The position numbers were made by a program, and so were the translations under genes. From JAGLOK01 sp023139005 (GTDB taxonomy: Bacteria > Bacillota > Clostridia > Christensenellales > UMGS416): a stretch of DNA of 64,000 nucleotides. The notes below the pieces were generated by a model. It made no database searches and had not been told where the DNA came from. It saw only the letters and a list, made by a program, of their open reading frames with translations. The number at the start of each line of letters is the position of its first letter. Position 1 is the stretch's first letter. The stretch lies in NCBI GenBank assembly GCA_030637745.1, contig DAOWFX010000123.1, positions 7,906 through 71,905 of the forward strand. Reading direction: 5' to 3'. This document shows, piece after piece, positions 63,380 to 64,000 of this stretch.

Positions 63380-64000
63380 ATGTTCAATGCCAATAGTAAT
63401 TTTGATTTACTAAAAACCAATTATCTTTTCCAAACTATCGGAGAGAAAGTCACAAAATATCAAGAAGAACATCCTAGTGCCAGCGTCATCAAAATGGGTA
63501 TCGGTGACGTAACAAGACCATTACCGGAAGCGGTGCAAAAAGCAATGCATGATGCAATCGATGATATGGGAAAGTCAGATACGTTTGAAGGATATCCACC
63601 TTACTATGGATATCGCTTTTTAAATCAAGCGATTGTTGAAAATGATTATCAACCATTGGGCGTATCACTGGAATTAGACGAAGTCTTTATATCCGATGGC
63701 GCAAAAAGCGATACAGCAAACTTCACAGATATGTTTGGTAGCGGCAATGTTATAGCGCTCACAGATCCTGTTTATCCTGTTTATAGAGATAGTAATATAT
63801 TTGCAGGATATGCAGGCAAGGTAAGCACTGATGGTGAATTTTCTAAGTTTCGCTTTCTACCTTGTGTCGCTGAGAATAATTTTGCACCAAAGTTACCGAG
63901 TCGAAAAGTGGAAATCATATATTTATGCTCACCCAATAATCCCACCGGTGTTGCAATGACATTCACTGAGCTTGAAGCGTGGGTCAAGTATGCGATTAAA
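63380..64000 (+). CDS. dapL: LL-diaminopimelate aminotransferase (3' end outside window)
   Basis: Makes LL-diaminopimelate directly from tetrahydrodipicolinate by transamination, bypassing succinyl or acetyl steps. The first 207 residues are here and the frame stays open at the window end. DapL motifs: IKMGIGDVTRPLPEAV, FEGYPPYYGYRFLNQAI, ISDGAKSD, DPVYPVYRD and IYLCSPNNPTG. The PLP Lys lies beyond the window. AAGGAGTACAATA precedes the ATG at 63380, 16 bases after dapF. Confidence 0.92.
   Translation, partial: MFNANSNFDLLKTNYLFQTIGEKVTKYQEEHPSASVIKMGIGDVTRPLPEAVQKAMHDAIDDMGKSDTFEGYPPYYGYRFLNQAIVENDYQPLGVSLELDEVFISDGAKSDTANFTDMFGSGNVIALTDPVYPVYRDSNIFAGYAGKVSTDGEFSKFRFLPCVAENNFAPKLPSRKVEIIYLCSPNNPTGVAMTFTELEAWVKYAIK

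Overview
The window is AT-rich DNA with Shine-Dalgarno-led genes and many GTG and TTG starts. The gene complement suggests an anaerobic, Gram-positive Firmicute, most likely Clostridia. Supporting genes are a PPi-type phosphofructokinase, PadR/DUF1700/DUF4097, DUF1934, a YesMN-type two-component system, an ANTAR regulator next to glnA/gltBD, the non-mevalonate kinase IspE, and dapF with the LL-diaminopimelate aminotransferase dapL. I cannot name the species.

1-9.2 kb: a 5'-cut sensor kinase with an SH3b sensor, threonine aldolase, a convergent acyltransferase, then a run of zinc-ribbon protein, DUF2752 protein, M14 carboxypeptidase, lactate permease and a polyprenol-phosphate glycosyltransferase. 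9.2-11.2 kb: a PadR-DUF1700-DUF4097 operon behind a promoter packed with repeats. 11.2-22.9 kb: central carbon and sugar genes (PPi-PFK, beta-propeller glycosidase, ribokinase, divergent 6-phosphogluconate dehydrogenase, HAD phosphatase, Gfo/Idh/MocA dehydrogenase, ThuA, AraC) mixed with ispE, DUF1934, an MBL-fold hydrolase and an FtsB/DivIC-like protein. 22.9-25.8 kb: a ZnuACB-type metal importer. 25.8-34.1 kb (minus strand): response regulator, histidine kinase and a second sugar-binding lipoprotein, followed by a ribose/simple-sugar ABC importer that they probably control.

34.5-39.7 kb: a compact integrative element of about 5.1 kb inserted in the 3' end of ssrA (tmRNA). It carries an S24-fold repressor that has lost its catalytic dyad, a 50-residue ORF, a hairpin just before a Rep_trans-like initiator, an excisionase, a tyrosine integrase, two unknown cargo genes and paired integrase arm sites. 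It restores the tmRNA 3' end and brings its own terminator, while the original terminator is stranded at the other end. Upstream of ssrA, between it and smpB, lies an array of five conserved hairpins in units of about 129 bp. This is the most unusual non-coding structure in the window.

40.7-52.7 kb: smpB, a cell-wall amidase, a glycosyltransferase/flippase/CPBP-protease run, an HD-domain protein, and an eight-gene Mrp antiporter operon in the Mbh A-H order with no full-length MrpA, followed by a divergent AEC transporter. 52.8-62.5 kb: a nitrogen-assimilation cluster (amtB, glnA, ANTAR regulator, gltB, gltD) with a terminator-like hairpin in the amtB leader. 62.5-64 kb: dapF and the start of dapL, cut by the window end.
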